A DNA stretch of 64,000 nt from Candidatus Pelagibacter communis (lineage in GTDB: Bacteria; Pseudomonadota; Alphaproteobacteria; Pelagibacterales; Pelagibacteraceae): the NCBI RefSeq assembly GCF_001180025.1, contig NZ_CVSK01000048.1, positions 25,843 through 89,842 of the forward strand, in the 5' to 3' direction. This document shows positions 56,814 to 64,000 of this stretch, piece by piece. Under the pieces are notes generated by a model that did not search any database, was not told where the DNA came from, and saw nothing but the letters and a program-made list of their open reading frames with translations. Within the stretch, counting starts at the first letter, position 1. Every line of letters starts with the position of its first letter. The position numbers were made by a program, and so were the translations under genes.

Positions 56814-57779
56814 TTAAAACCAATTATTTGGAATAATTATATAGTGGATCGCTAATACGATACCTACTGAAACACTTAAACCAAAAATCATTTTAAGAAA
56901 GTCTTTACCAATTAATGGGAAGACGTACTTAAATTTATAGTCTTTATTCATTGTTGATATCGCAAGTTCTCTACCACATAACAATCCTACAAACACCCAT
57001 GTCGTAGACATAGGTAAATCATTGAGCTCTTTAAAGTAGAATAAAACAGCAGCATAAATTACATTAATAATTGTTGCTGATCTTGCATATCTTGTTCCCG
57101 TTTTTTCAAGAACAACTTTTTGAATTGGTCCACCTTGAATGTAGAAAATATAAAATAGTAATGAAGTAAAATAGGCCATTACAATTAAAAGTAATGATAA
57201 ATCTAATTGCCTAGGCAGATATACAGCAATATTAGCTACATCGTGAGATAACCAAACCCACCATAACCAACCCGATGAAACCCAAACAGCATTTCTCCAA
57301 AAGCTTCTCCATTTGTCATCTACTTCATCAAATTTTTCATTAATAAACTTTGATACTGCTATCCAGGCTATATAAGCAACCATTGCTGCTAATCCATAAC
57401 CTACAACGCTTTTTAACAACATTTTTTCAAGCACAACGGTTGAAGCAAATGCTGAAAGAACTAAAAAGGTTGTTGATACCGGTATCCCAATTCTTGTTAA
57501 TAATAATAGTATTGCAGGTGCTACTGCATGATACCATTGAATTTCTTGATAAGGTATTCTAGTTAATCTTCCGTAAGAAATATCACCATCATACGCATAC
57601 CACCCCCAAGCTAACGCAAAAATCATAACTGCTGATGCCGATCCAGCTAGCACGTACCATTTAAACCACTTCTTTTTTGAAGCTATAAAGGTACCAAGTG
57701 TTTGAATTGAATCGTTAGCGATTACGCTATATCCAGCAAGGGCAAACCCTATTACTGTATATACTAAAGTCATATCCAT
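56814..57779 (-). CDS. PiT-family inorganic phosphate permease (divergent)
   Basis: 321-residue membrane protein with about nine TM helices. Two inverted repeats are marked by the PiT signatures: VIANDSIQTLGTF with GIPVSTTFLVLS in the first half, and SHDVANIAVYLPR with LPMSTTWVFVGLLCGRE in the second. PiT proteins carry phosphate with H+ or Na+ and also admit arsenate. A good ribosome-binding site (TAGGAG) precedes the start. It lies next to an arsenic module, separated by a 258-base gap with dyads. Confidence 0.8.
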   Translation of the reverse strand: MDMTLVYTVIGFALAGYSVIANDSIQTLGTFIASKKKWFKWYVLAGSASAVMIFALAWGWYAYDGDISYGRLTRIPYQEIQWYHAVAPAILLLLTRIGIPVSTTFLVLSAFASTVVLEKMLLKSVVGYGLAAMVAYIAWIAVSKFINEKFDEVDDKWRSFWRNAVWVSSGWLWWVWLSHDVANIAVYLPRQLDLSLLLIVMAYFTSLLFYIFYIQGGPIQKVVLEKTGTRYARSATIINVIYAAVLFYFKELNDLPMSTTWVFVGLLCGRELAISTMNKDYKFKYVFPLIGKDFLKMIFGLSVSVGIVLAIHYIIIPNNWF

Positions 57780-58037
57780 TTTTTCTCCTATATATTATTG
57801 TTTTCGGTTCCGTCTAATGACTTGAGAAACTAATTATTTGTTAAAGGTAAAAAATTCTACGATTAAATTTATTTATTTGAGAATCAAAGAGTTGATTCAT
57901 CAATGTTTAATCTAAGTTGTAGAGAAGTCTATAAGTGAAATATTTTATTTTGAAAACCTTAAGAGGATTCGACTTAGATATAATATTTAAAAATTATGTA
58001 AATAAAATTTAAATATAATTTACATATATAAGTTGTG
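57780..58037. other. 258-base gap between pitA-like gene and aqpS-like gene
   Basis: No open frame of note. It contains three inverted repeats: GAATCAA/TTGATTC at 57881-57898 (4-base loop), ATCTAAGT/ACTTAGAT at 57910-57917 and 57972-57979, and TATGTAAAT/ATTTACATA at 57995-58026. The last lies just after the aqpS stop and, read on the minus strand, is followed by ATTTTT, so it may be a weak terminator. The first is about 100 bases upstream of the phosphate permease start and could be an operator. No Pho box is evident. Confidence 0.5.
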
Positions 58038-58688
58038 TTATTTATAGATAATTTTAAGAATATACGCTGCTAAAATTAATCCAATAAATTCAGCTAAAAT
58101 ATAGGTTGGTGTATTAAGATAATTAATTCCAGTAAAAGAATCAGTAAATGTTCTAGCTATAGATACAGCTGGATTTGCAAAAGATGTTGAAGAAGTAAAC
58201 CAATAACCTGCAGAAATATATGTTGCTACGCTAATCGCGACTATTGTTTTTCCATCCTTTAAAGTTGCAAAAATAATAAATATGAGACCAAAAGTTGCTA
58301 CAATTTCAGAAAAAAATATATGCAATCCGTCTCTATTTTTAGTTGATAACTCTAAAAGAGCGTGTTCAAAAAAAACATTAGCCAACATTACTCCAAATAA
58401 ACAACCAGATATTTGTGCAGGAATATAATATTTTAAAAGATTACTTTTAATTTTTTTTCTAAAAAACATAGCTAAACTTACAAAAGGATTAAAATGAGCC
58501 CCTGAAATATCAGCAAAGGATGTAATTAAAACAAATAATCCAGCTCCAGTAGCAATTGTATTGGCTAAAAGCTTAATACCATCATCATTTGTTAGATTTT
58601 CTGCCATGATACCAGATCCAACGATAATCATTACAAGAAAACAACTTCCTAAAAATTCGCCAATAATTATGTTTTTTTTAATTTTCAT
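58038..58688 (-). CDS. aqpS: MIP-family channel, AqpS-like (arsenite efflux)
   Basis: 216-residue aquaporin-fold protein with six TM helices. The two half-helix motifs are FNPF (first, instead of NPA) in SGAHFNPFVSLAMF and an intact NPA in FANPAVSIARTFTDSF. It overlaps the arsC-type gene by 11 bases. In Sinorhizobium meliloti an aquaglyceroporin (AqpS) with ArsC replaces the ArsB pump; the same function, arsenite passing out by a channel, is inferred here. Confidence 0.85.
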   Translation of the reverse strand: MKIKKNIIIGEFLGSCFLVMIIVGSGIMAENLTNDDGIKLLANTIATGAGLFVLITSFADISGAHFNPFVSLAMFFRKKIKSNLLKYYIPAQISGCLFGVMLANVFFEHALLELSTKNRDGLHIFFSEIVATFGLIFIIFATLKDGKTIVAISVATYISAGYWFTSSTSFANPAVSIARTFTDSFTGINYLNTPTYILAEFIGLILAAYILKIIYK

Positions 58689-59112
58689 TTTCTAACAAAA
58701 TTTTAATTTTTTTACTTATTATATCGTAAGTCTCACTAATAATTTCGTTTATCTGCTTTTCATTTGAATTTTGAAATTTTGATACAGGATCATCAATATC
58801 CCAATGAATAATTTGGTTATTGTTTGGCCATACAGGGCACACTTCTTTATTTGCACTATTACATACTGTTATTACATGATCTATATTAAACTTCTTATTT
58901 AAAAATATATCAAAATTTTTTGAAGAATAATTTTCAAGATTAAAATTTTTTATTTTAGTTAGATATAATTTGATATTTTCGTTAATTTTTCCTGTCGGGT
59001 TGCTTCCAGCACTATAAGCTTTAAACTTATATGAATATTTATTGTTAATAATACTTTCAGCTATGATGCTTCTTGCAGAATTACCAGTACATACAAACAG
59101 TATATTTTTCAT
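58678..59112 (-). CDS. arsC: Arsenate reductase, low-molecular-weight phosphatase type
   Basis: 144 residues. The P-loop CTGNSARS starts at C8; two further cysteines (C84 and C92, in VCNSANKEVCP) match the triple-cysteine relay of thioredoxin-coupled ArsC; DDP at 107-109 gives the general acid. It reduces arsenate to arsenite. The overlap with the AqpS-like channel supports arsenic detoxification over protein dephosphorylation. Confidence 0.9.
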   Translation of the reverse strand: MKNILFVCTGNSARSIIAESIINNKYSYKFKAYSAGSNPTGKINENIKLYLTKIKNFNLENYSSKNFDIFLNKKFNIDHVITVCNSANKEVCPVWPNNNQIIHWDIDDPVSKFQNSNEKQINEIISETYDIISKKIKILLENEN

Positions 59113-59333
59113 TAAATTATGATTTTATAAATTCCTATTAAAAATAAAGGTATTTGTAATCCAAAATTAGTTAAGATAGCCTTATCATTGCTGATAAAAC
59201 CAGCAATAGTCCATCCAATAACTCCTAATCCATGAAAATATATATTTAATGGATATATATTTAAATTAGTTAAAAGTATTCCTGTTAGTACCAAAAATGT
59301 ACTTATCCACTTAAGATATTTTCTAATAAACAT
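59112..59333 (-). CDS. Small integral membrane protein of the arsenic module
   Basis: 73 residues, about three hydrophobic helices (8-25, 28-46, 52-71), starting MFIRKYLKWISTFLV. A very good ribosome-binding site (GAGGAAATC before ATG) shows it is translated and is the first gene of the run with arsC and aqpS; it shares one base with arsC. I do not recognise a named family with confidence. A role with arsenic or phosphate is suggested only by context. Confidence 0.75.
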   Translation of the reverse strand: MFIRKYLKWISTFLVLTGILLTNLNIYPLNIYFHGLGVIGWTIAGFISNDKAILTNFGLQIPLFLIGIYKIII

Positions 59334-59418
59334 GATTTCCTCTCTAAATTTTTTTTAAATAATTGTTCTATTTATAAAATATTGAGGTTAACTAAAAGAA
59401 AGATTTTAATTTTATAGT

Positions 59419-60300
59419 TTAATTTTTTTGAAGTTCATAGATAGAAACGTAGTGTTTCTTCTTAGGGAGCGGGATTATGGTTGGAACTTTGGTTAATCTT
59501 GGTTTTATTGATTTATTTCCTACGATAATATTTTTGTCATAATTTTCTAAATTTACTTCAGGATGAGGGTTTCCATCATTGATTAATGGCCACGCATCAC
59601 AAGCTCTATAACCAAATAAAATTAAGGGTCTTGAGTTATTCATTTGATTGTGCCCAGACCCATGAACTGATCTGCAATGAAAAAATACTACTGTTCCAGC
59701 CGTTCCAGTTATGGAAACACTATCCTTAGTTCCTATTTTATTTTTCTTAGTGTCTATTTTTCCAACAAAATAATTTTCTTTGCTGTGGTGGCTGTACAAT
59801 TTCTTTTTGTGTGAATTCTTTATTATTTTAAGTGGCCCATTTTTTTCATAACAATCATCTAAATATATACCAACTGTAATTAAATCATCGTTTGTATGTG
59901 GGTAAAAAGCCCAATCTTGATGCCATCCAATTTCACTTCCTTTTTTCTTATTTGGTAGTTTAAAATTTAATTTACCTAGATGAAATCTAACCGTTCCACC
60001 TAACAATTTTTTAGCTATGGATATAATCCTTTTATCTCTAGATAATTCATAGAAAACTTTATGCCTGTTCTGAGGATTATTTAGTCTTAAAATTTCTTTA
60101 TTTTTTGAAGAACCTGAATTGTATACAAAATGGTAATTATTATAGGATTGAGTTCCATTTGCACCATTAGTTTTTTTTCTTTTTTTTTCTTTTGAAATTA
60201 CTTCATTAACAATTTTATTAATTTTATTTATCTTTGTTTGAGAAATTAGATTTTCTTTAACTAGAAAGCCATTTTTTTTAAATAAATTTAAATCATTCAT
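59419..60300 (-). CDS. Phytanoyl-CoA dioxygenase (PhyH) family protein
   Basis: 293-residue Fe(II)/2-oxoglutarate oxygenase. The iron triad is H127 and D129 (WHQDW) and H213 (SVHGSG), with R224 (SRPLIL) as the 2-oxoglutarate anchor. Substrate unknown; the family acts on many small molecules and lipids. The gene stands alone between the arsenic module and znuA. The last helix (STYEL-like IYELQKN) is intact, so it appears full length. Confidence 0.88.
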   Translation of the reverse strand: MNDLNLFKKNGFLVKENLISQTKINKINKIVNEVISKEKKRKKTNGANGTQSYNNYHFVYNSGSSKNKEILRLNNPQNRHKVFYELSRDKRIISIAKKLLGGTVRFHLGKLNFKLPNKKKGSEIGWHQDWAFYPHTNDDLITVGIYLDDCYEKNGPLKIIKNSHKKKLYSHHSKENYFVGKIDTKKNKIGTKDSVSITGTAGTVVFFHCRSVHGSGHNQMNNSRPLILFGYRACDAWPLINDGNPHPEVNLENYDKNIIVGNKSIKPRLTKVPTIIPLPKKKHYVSIYELQKN

Positions 60301-60385
60301 AAAGTCAGATTATGAAAGAAAATAAATCTTCTTTAAAATAAATACAATGTTTTTTGTGAGATTAAATAACAGTAATAATTATTTG

Positions 60386-60419
60386 TTAATCCGAGAATTT
60401 AAAAAAATTCCCGGATTAA
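60386..60419 (-). terminator. Hairpin terminator after znuA
   Basis: A 15-bp inverted repeat with one mismatch, TTAATCCGAGAATTT (60386-60400) and AAATTCCCGGATTAA (60405-60419), with a 4-base loop. It lies 14 bases past the znuA stop on the minus strand. No proper T tract follows, so termination may be partial or the hairpin may protect the 3' end. Confidence 0.65.
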
Positions 60420-60432
60420 ACCTAATTTTAAA

Positions 60433-61557
60433 TTAACAACCTTTGAAAGATGCAGACATATTTCTAATTAAATTGAAATATAAGTCTTTTCCTGGGTCTA
60501 ATGTTGCTCCTAATGGGTCAACTACTCCAGTTTTAATATTCATATCTTTTGCGACAGCTTTAATAATATCAGGGTTAAATTGAGGCTCTGAGAACACACA
60601 AGCAACTTTATCGTGCTCAATTATCTCTCTGATTTCTGCTAATTGTTCTGCACCAGGCATCACATCTGTGTTAACAGTAAAAGCACCTAATATATTTACA
60701 TTAAATCTTTTCTCAAAATATTGATAAGCATCATGGAATACAATTGAAGCAACACTGCTACTTAAATCAGTCATTACATCAATTGTAAGTTTATCAATTT
60801 CTTGTAAAGCTTTAGCTAAATTACTTTTGTATTTAGCTTCATTTTTTGGATCATTTTCAATTAAATGTTCTGCCATTTCATTTAACATAGCTTTTGCATT
60901 AATTGGGTCCAACCAAATGTGTGGATCAAATTCACCATGCGCATGTCCATCATGATCGTCATGTCCGTGGTCGTCATGATCATCTTCTTTTTTACCATGA
61001 TCATCATGGTCGTGATCATCTTCCTTTTTCCCATGATCATCATGGTCGTGATCATCTTCCTTTTTACCGTGGTCATCATGGTCGTGATCATCTTCCTTTT
61101 TACCGTGGTCATCATGTCCATGGTCGTCATGATCATCCTCTTTTTTACCATGATCGTCATGTCCATGATCGTCATGATCATGTTCGTCAAAAATATTTCT
61201 TTCTCTAAATTTTAATACTTGCAATCCTTTAGTCTCCATTAATTCAATTTTTTCTGCTTTCTTTGCAATTGAACTCAATGGTTTTTCTAAAAAACTCTCT
61301 AAATCTTCACCAACCCAGAATATTAGATCTGCATTTTGAAGCATTTTTGCGTGTGAAGGTTTCATTGCAAATCCGTGTGGAGAAGCATATCCATCAACTA
61401 TTAAATCAGGTTTAGCAATACCATCCATTAAGTAACTAGCTAATGAATGAATTGGTTTAATAGAAGCAACTACTTTTATTTCAGCATTTGCTGGTGTAAA
61501 GAATGTTAGAATTGATAATATTGAGAATATAAGTGGTATTTTTTTAATATTTTTCAT
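60433..61557 (-). CDS. znuA: Zinc ABC transporter periplasmic binding protein with long His-rich loop
   Basis: 374-residue secreted protein: signal peptide cleaved near ANA-EI, cluster A-I binding fold with zinc ligands H37 (KPIHS), H213 (DPHIWLDP) and a later His in FHDAYQYF. Residues about 125-208 form a His/Asp-rich loop built from repeats around HDDHGKKEDD, far longer than in typical ZnuA. It delivers zinc to ZnuB/ZnuC, which are encoded divergently. The last residues (SASFKGC) suggest a complete C-terminus with a paired cysteine. Confidence 0.95.
   Translation of the reverse strand: MKNIKKIPLIFSILSILTFFTPANAEIKVVASIKPIHSLASYLMDGIAKPDLIVDGYASPHGFAMKPSHAKMLQNADLIFWVGEDLESFLEKPLSSIAKKAEKIELMETKGLQVLKFRERNIFDEHDHDDHGHDDHGKKEDDHDDHGHDDHGKKEDDHDHDDHGKKEDDHDHDDHGKKEDDHDHDDHGKKEDDHDDHGHDDHDGHAHGEFDPHIWLDPINAKAMLNEMAEHLIENDPKNEAKYKSNLAKALQEIDKLTIDVMTDLSSSVASIVFHDAYQYFEKRFNVNILGAFTVNTDVMPGAEQLAEIREIIEHDKVACVFSEPQFNPDIIKAVAKDMNIKTGVVDPLGATLDPGKDLYFNLIRNMSASFKGC
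61009..61116 (-). repeat. 36-bp tandem repeats in the znuA His-rich loop
   Basis: Three head-to-tail 36-base units at 61009-61044, 61045-61080 and 61081-61116. The second and third are identical; the first differs at three positions. Each encodes the 12-residue unit HDDHGKKEDDHD in the minus frame. Related but less regular units flank them (60934-61185 overall). Unit length is a multiple of three, so copy number can change without breaking the gene. Confidence 0.9.
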
Positions 61558-61576
61558 AATAAGTAATTTAATTGGT

Positions 61577-61609
61577 TGTTATAATATAACGTTATGTAAT
61601 AATATAACA
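61577..61609. promoter_or_regulatory. Two Zur-type operators between znuA and znuC
   Basis: Box 1, GTTATAATATAAC at 61578-61590, is a perfect dyad about a central A. Box 2, GTAATAATATAAC at 61596-61608, differs by one base. Both match the alphaproteobacterial Zur core (TGTTATA-n-TATAACA). Their centres are 18 bases apart. Placement between divergent znuA and znuCB-zur allows one site cluster to control both. Confidence 0.85.
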
Positions 61610-61628
61610 TTTATAAGTCAAGCAATAT

Positions 61629-62375
61629 ATGAGCTCAGAAAATAGTACATTAGTAAAATTAAATAACGCTGGTTTTAAACAAAATGATAAATGGCTAGTG
61701 GAAGGTGTTTCATTAACTGTTAAAAAAGGAAAAATTGTTACCCTTATTGGACCTAATGGCTCAGGAAAAAGTACTACCGCAAAAATTGCATTAGGAATTT
61801 ACAAAAACATAGAAGGAAGTGTTGAGAAATACACAAATAAAGTTGGATATGTTCCTCAAAAAATATCTATTGATTGGACATTACCGTTAAGAGTTTATGA
61901 TTTTATGCTTCTAACAGAAAATATTAAAGATGAGGCAATTGATGAAGCACTTACATTAACAGGTGTTATCCATCTTAAGAATAAAAATTTAGGAAATTTA
62001 TCAGGTGGTGAATTTCAAAGAGTTTTAATCGCAAGAGCAATTTCAAAAAAACCTGAATTATTAGTTCTTGATGAACCAGTTCAAGGTGTTGATTACACTG
62101 GTGAGATTGCTTTATATGAATTAATTAAAAGAATCTCTGATACGCTAAATTGTGGAATTTTATTAATATCTCATGATTTACATACAGTCATGACTGCAAC
62201 AGATCATGTTGTTTGTTTAAATGGTCATGTTTGTTGTTCAGGTACACCAATGGATGTTGCTAAAAATAATGAATATAAAACCTTATTTGGTGAACAGGCA
62301 TCTCAAATTCTTTCTGTATATGAACATAAACATGATCACGTTCATTCGGATAAAGGTGAAATAAAGAAAAACTAA
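61629..62375 (+). CDS. znuC: Zinc ABC transporter ATP-binding protein
   Basis: 248 residues. Walker A GPNGSGKST (about 41-49), Q-loop VPQKISIDW, signature LSGGEFQR, Walker B LLVLDEPVQGVD and switch histidine LISHDLH. The C-terminal tail has a small His cluster (EHKHDHVH) after the ABC domain, fitting zinc. One base separates it from znuB. Confidence 0.95.
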   Translation: MSSENSTLVKLNNAGFKQNDKWLVEGVSLTVKKGKIVTLIGPNGSGKSTTAKIALGIYKNIEGSVEKYTNKVGYVPQKISIDWTLPLRVYDFMLLTENIKDEAIDEALTLTGVIHLKNKNLGNLSGGEFQRVLIARAISKKPELLVLDEPVQGVDYTGEIALYELIKRISDTLNCGILLISHDLHTVMTATDHVVCLNGHVCCSGTPMDVAKNNEYKTLFGEQASQILSVYEHKHDHVHSDKGEIKKN

Positions 62376-62376
62376 T

Positions 62377-63180
62377 ATGTTTGATGATTTTTTTATAAGA
62401 GCACTAATTGCAGGTTTGGGAATAGCTTTAGTAACTGGACCTCTTGGTTGTTTTGTTGTTTGGAGAAGATTATCTTACTTTGGCGATACATTAGCTCACT
62501 CAGCTTTACTTGGTGTAACTTTGGCTTACTCTTTTGAATTAAACATTGCTCTTTCAGTATTTATTATTTCATCTCTAATTGCATTGATTTTAATTCAATT
62601 ACAGAAGAAAACTAATTTACCTGGTGATGCTTTGCTTGGTCTATTGGCGCATTCTTCTTTAGCTGTTGGATTAGTAGTAATAGGTTTTTTAACATTTATT
62701 CGTTTTGATATTATGGGACTTTTATTTGGTGATATATTAGCTGTAACAACTGATGATTTATTAATCATCTGGACTGGTGGAGCTGTAATTTTACTAGTTC
62801 TAAAATTAATTTGGAAACCATTGTTTGCATCTACAGTTAATTATGAGTTAGCAGAAGCAGAAGGGCTAAACCCTGATAGAGCAAAAGCTATTTTTACAAT
62901 TCTTATGGCTGCTGTAATAGCAATATCAATTAAAATGGTAGGTTTATTATTGATTACAGGTATGCTTATTATTCCAGCAGCGATGGCTAGAAATATTTCT
63001 AATAGTCCACAAAAGATGGTTTTATTTTCAATAATTGGCGGATTATTATCAGTGTTGTTAGGACTATTTTCATCCTTAGAATTTAATACATCATCTGGGC
63101 CCTCAATAATCATGGCCGCTTTAGTCTTATTTATATTGTCTTTACTTAATATTAAACAATCGATTAAATTGAAAAACTGA
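62377..63180 (+). CDS. znuB: Zinc ABC transporter permease
   Basis: 267-residue ABC-3 family permease, about eight TM helices. GPLGCFVVWRRLSYFGDTLAHSALLG (about 21-46) is the family motif, and GLLLITGMLIIPAAMAR (about 190-206) marks the ATPase-contact region. It follows znuC and precedes zur by 24 bases. Confidence 0.95.
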   Translation: MFDDFFIRALIAGLGIALVTGPLGCFVVWRRLSYFGDTLAHSALLGVTLAYSFELNIALSVFIISSLIALILIQLQKKTNLPGDALLGLLAHSSLAVGLVVIGFLTFIRFDIMGLLFGDILAVTTDDLLIIWTGGAVILLVLKLIWKPLFASTVNYELAEAEGLNPDRAKAIFTILMAAVIAISIKMVGLLLITGMLIIPAAMARNISNSPQKMVLFSIIGGLLSVLLGLFSSLEFNTSSGPSIIMAALVLFILSLLNIKQSIKLKN

Positions 63181-63204
63181 TAACTAATTGATAAGAATTT
63201 AAAA

Positions 63205-63603
63205 ATGCAAAAAGAATATAATCTTTCCAAAAATCAAAAAATCATTTTTGATCTTATTGATAAATCTGGTGGGCCTATGAAGGCTTATTCAATTCTTTTT
63301 AATGTTCAAAAAAAAGGAATTAAAGCACCACTACAAGTTTACAGAGCTTTAGATAAGTTAGTTGAAATTGGAAAAATTCATAAGATAGAAAGTAGAAATG
63401 CCTTTATTGCTTGCCAAAATTCTAGTTGTCAAATTTCAAAAGCTACCGCTTTTTCAATTTGTGAGAGTTGTGAAAATGTATCTGAAATAAGTAATTCAAA
63501 ACTTTCAAAATATTTATCTAATTTTTCAGATAACTCTGGAATGAAATATAGCAAATATAATTTAGAATTTTTTGGTTTATGTAAAAAATGTAAATCAAAA
63601 TAA
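63205..63603 (+). CDS. zur: Zinc uptake regulator (Fur family)
   Basis: 132-residue Fur-family repressor. N-terminal winged helix with LQVYRALDKLVEIGKIHKIES; structural zinc from C86-x2-C89 and C126-x2-C129; two further cysteines (C70, C75) resemble E. coli Zur. Location in the znuCB operon and the Zur boxes upstream point to zinc, not iron. Autoregulated with znuCB by inference. The stop shares one base with the next start. Confidence 0.92.
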   Translation: MQKEYNLSKNQKIIFDLIDKSGGPMKAYSILFNVQKKGIKAPLQVYRALDKLVEIGKIHKIESRNAFIACQNSSCQISKATAFSICESCENVSEISNSKLSKYLSNFSDNSGMKYSKYNLEFFGLCKKCKSK

Positions 63604-63943
63604 TGAGTACAGTTTCATTAACTTTAAACGAAATATTTGAACTAGCTAAAAAAACTCTTTTAGCAAATGGTTGTGATGATGAAACAGCATCAATTTTATC
63701 TGACTTAATCAGAAACGCTGAAAGAGATGGTTCTGTATCGCACGGTTTATTTAGATTGCCAGCTTATGTAACAGGTCTTAAAGGTGGAAAGATAAATGGA
63801 AAAGGGAAACCTGAAGTAAAAAAAATATCACCATCAGTAATCAAAGTTGAAGGAAATAATTGTTTAGCACCTGTAGTTTTAAATAAAGGTTTGCCTGAAT
63901 TAGCAAAAGCTGCAAAAGAAAATGGTGTTGCGGTATTAGCAAT
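63603..63943 (+). CDS. Malate/L-lactate dehydrogenase-family oxidoreductase, 3' lost at chimeric junction
   Basis: About 114 genuine residues of an Ldh_2-type NAD(P)-dependent dehydrogenase (malate, ureidoglycolate, sulfolactate or pyrroline-carboxylate reductases). Family features: LTLNEIFELAKKTLLANGCDD, and DGSVSHGLFRLPAYVTGLKGG (about 42-62). Family members continue after VAVLAI with an Asn-Ser-His-His segment; here the sequence switches to ispDF. The open frame runs to 63977 only because of the join. True length should be about 340 residues. The substrate cannot be told. Confidence 0.85.
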
Positions 63944-64000
63944 AGCATGTGAAGTTATTTGCTCAATTACACAATGAAAAAAATAAATGTTTTGTTATCC
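63938..64000 (-). other. Inverted 63-bp duplicate of 37377-37439 (chimeric end)
   Basis: The last 63 bases are the exact reverse complement of 37377-37439, which is the end of ispDF and start of pgpA. Base 63937 does not match base 37440, so the identity stops exactly there. AGCAATA at 63938-63944 fits both partners, a microhomology typical of chimeric joins in multiple-displacement amplification. It gives a false fusion ending AIACEVICSITQ on the dehydrogenase. Confidence 0.9.

Noticed and set aside
57881..57898. Pho box upstream of the phosphate permease
   Set aside because: The inverted repeat does not resemble the direct CTGTCAT-type repeats of PhoB sites.
61009..61116. CRISPR-like regular repeats
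   Set aside because: Units are directly tandem with no spacers, a multiple of three, and in frame within znuA.
60882..61215. Three overlapping open frames of about 100 codons on both strands over the znuA repeats
   Set aside because: They are stop-free only because the 36-bp repeat lacks stops in those frames; the znuA frame has signal peptide, binding fold and operator support.
63944..63977. A natural fusion of a dehydrogenase with an IspF-like C-terminus
   Set aside because: The fused codons are an exact inverted copy of ispDF and continue into pgpA, so this is a join artefact and not a designed domain.

Overview
The window looks like a chromosomal segment of a SAR11-clade alphaproteobacterium (Pelagibacterales). 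The sequence is very AT-rich, genes are packed end to end with 1- to 4-base overlaps, and the proteins are Lys/Asn/Ile-rich. The gene blocks are alphaproteobacterial: nuoN-birA-coaX-rnj-DUF1467-proS-lolC-lolD-dnaE, rpsB-tsf-frr-uppS-cdsA-dxr-bamA-skp-fabZ-lpxD-lpxA-lpxI-lpxB, tpiA-secG-pyrG-kdsA-eno-ftsB-lipA, ispDF-pgpA-cinA and ntrYX-trkAH. There are no insertion sequences, phage genes, CRISPR arrays or rRNA genes, and no gene-free stretch over 300 bases. The genus-level assignment is inferred from style and gene order, without a search.

Layout. Bases 1-10764 (+) run from the end of nuoN to dnaE. Bases 10765-10894 hold a promoter-like element and a structured leader for ribosomal protein S2. 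Bases 10895-22558 (+) carry translation factors (rpsB, tsf, frr), isoprenoid and phospholipid genes (uppS, cdsA, dxr), the outer-membrane assembly genes bamA and skp, fabZ, and the lipid A genes lpxD, lpxA, lpxI and lpxB; lpxB has a frameshift in an A7 run. Bases 22538-29947 (-) carry gltX, lexA (with LexA boxes) and ppiD-trpE-trpG-trpD-trpC. Bases 30004-36455 (+) carry tpiA, secG, pyrG, kdsA, eno, ftsB, lipA and a Coq10-like gene. Bases 36448-38500 (-) carry cinA/pncC, pgpA and ispDF.

Bases 38525-44467 (+) carry the NtrY/NtrX two-component pair and TrkA/TrkH potassium uptake, followed by tRNA-Arg(UCU). Bases 44750-49184 carry the general L-amino-acid ABC transporter aapJQMP, with a strong terminator between the binding-protein gene and the rest. 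An XRE regulator, tRNA-Asn and tRNA-Cys follow, then valS, ilvD, a mannose-1-phosphate guanylyltransferase and an EamA exporter. Bases 56521-60300 (-) hold a PiT-type phosphate permease and an arsenic module (AqpS-like channel, ArsC-type reductase, small membrane protein), plus a PhyH-family dioxygenase. Bases 60433-63603 are a complete zinc uptake regulon: znuA with a long His-rich loop, divergent from znuC-znuB-zur, with two Zur-type boxes between them.

The most important structural point is at the right end. A malate/lactate dehydrogenase-family gene starting at 63603 is broken after about 114 codons. The last 63 bases (63938-64000) are a perfect inverted copy of 37377-37439, the ispDF/pgpA junction. 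This is best read as a chimeric junction, of the kind made by multiple-displacement amplification or misassembly, and should not be annotated as a real gene fusion. I saw no wholly new multi-gene system. The more unusual biological signals are the degenerate AAA+ domain of NtrX, the S2 leader pseudoknot, a GC-rich patch inside ilvD, the palindromes ahead of aapJ, and several gene absences from otherwise conserved operons.
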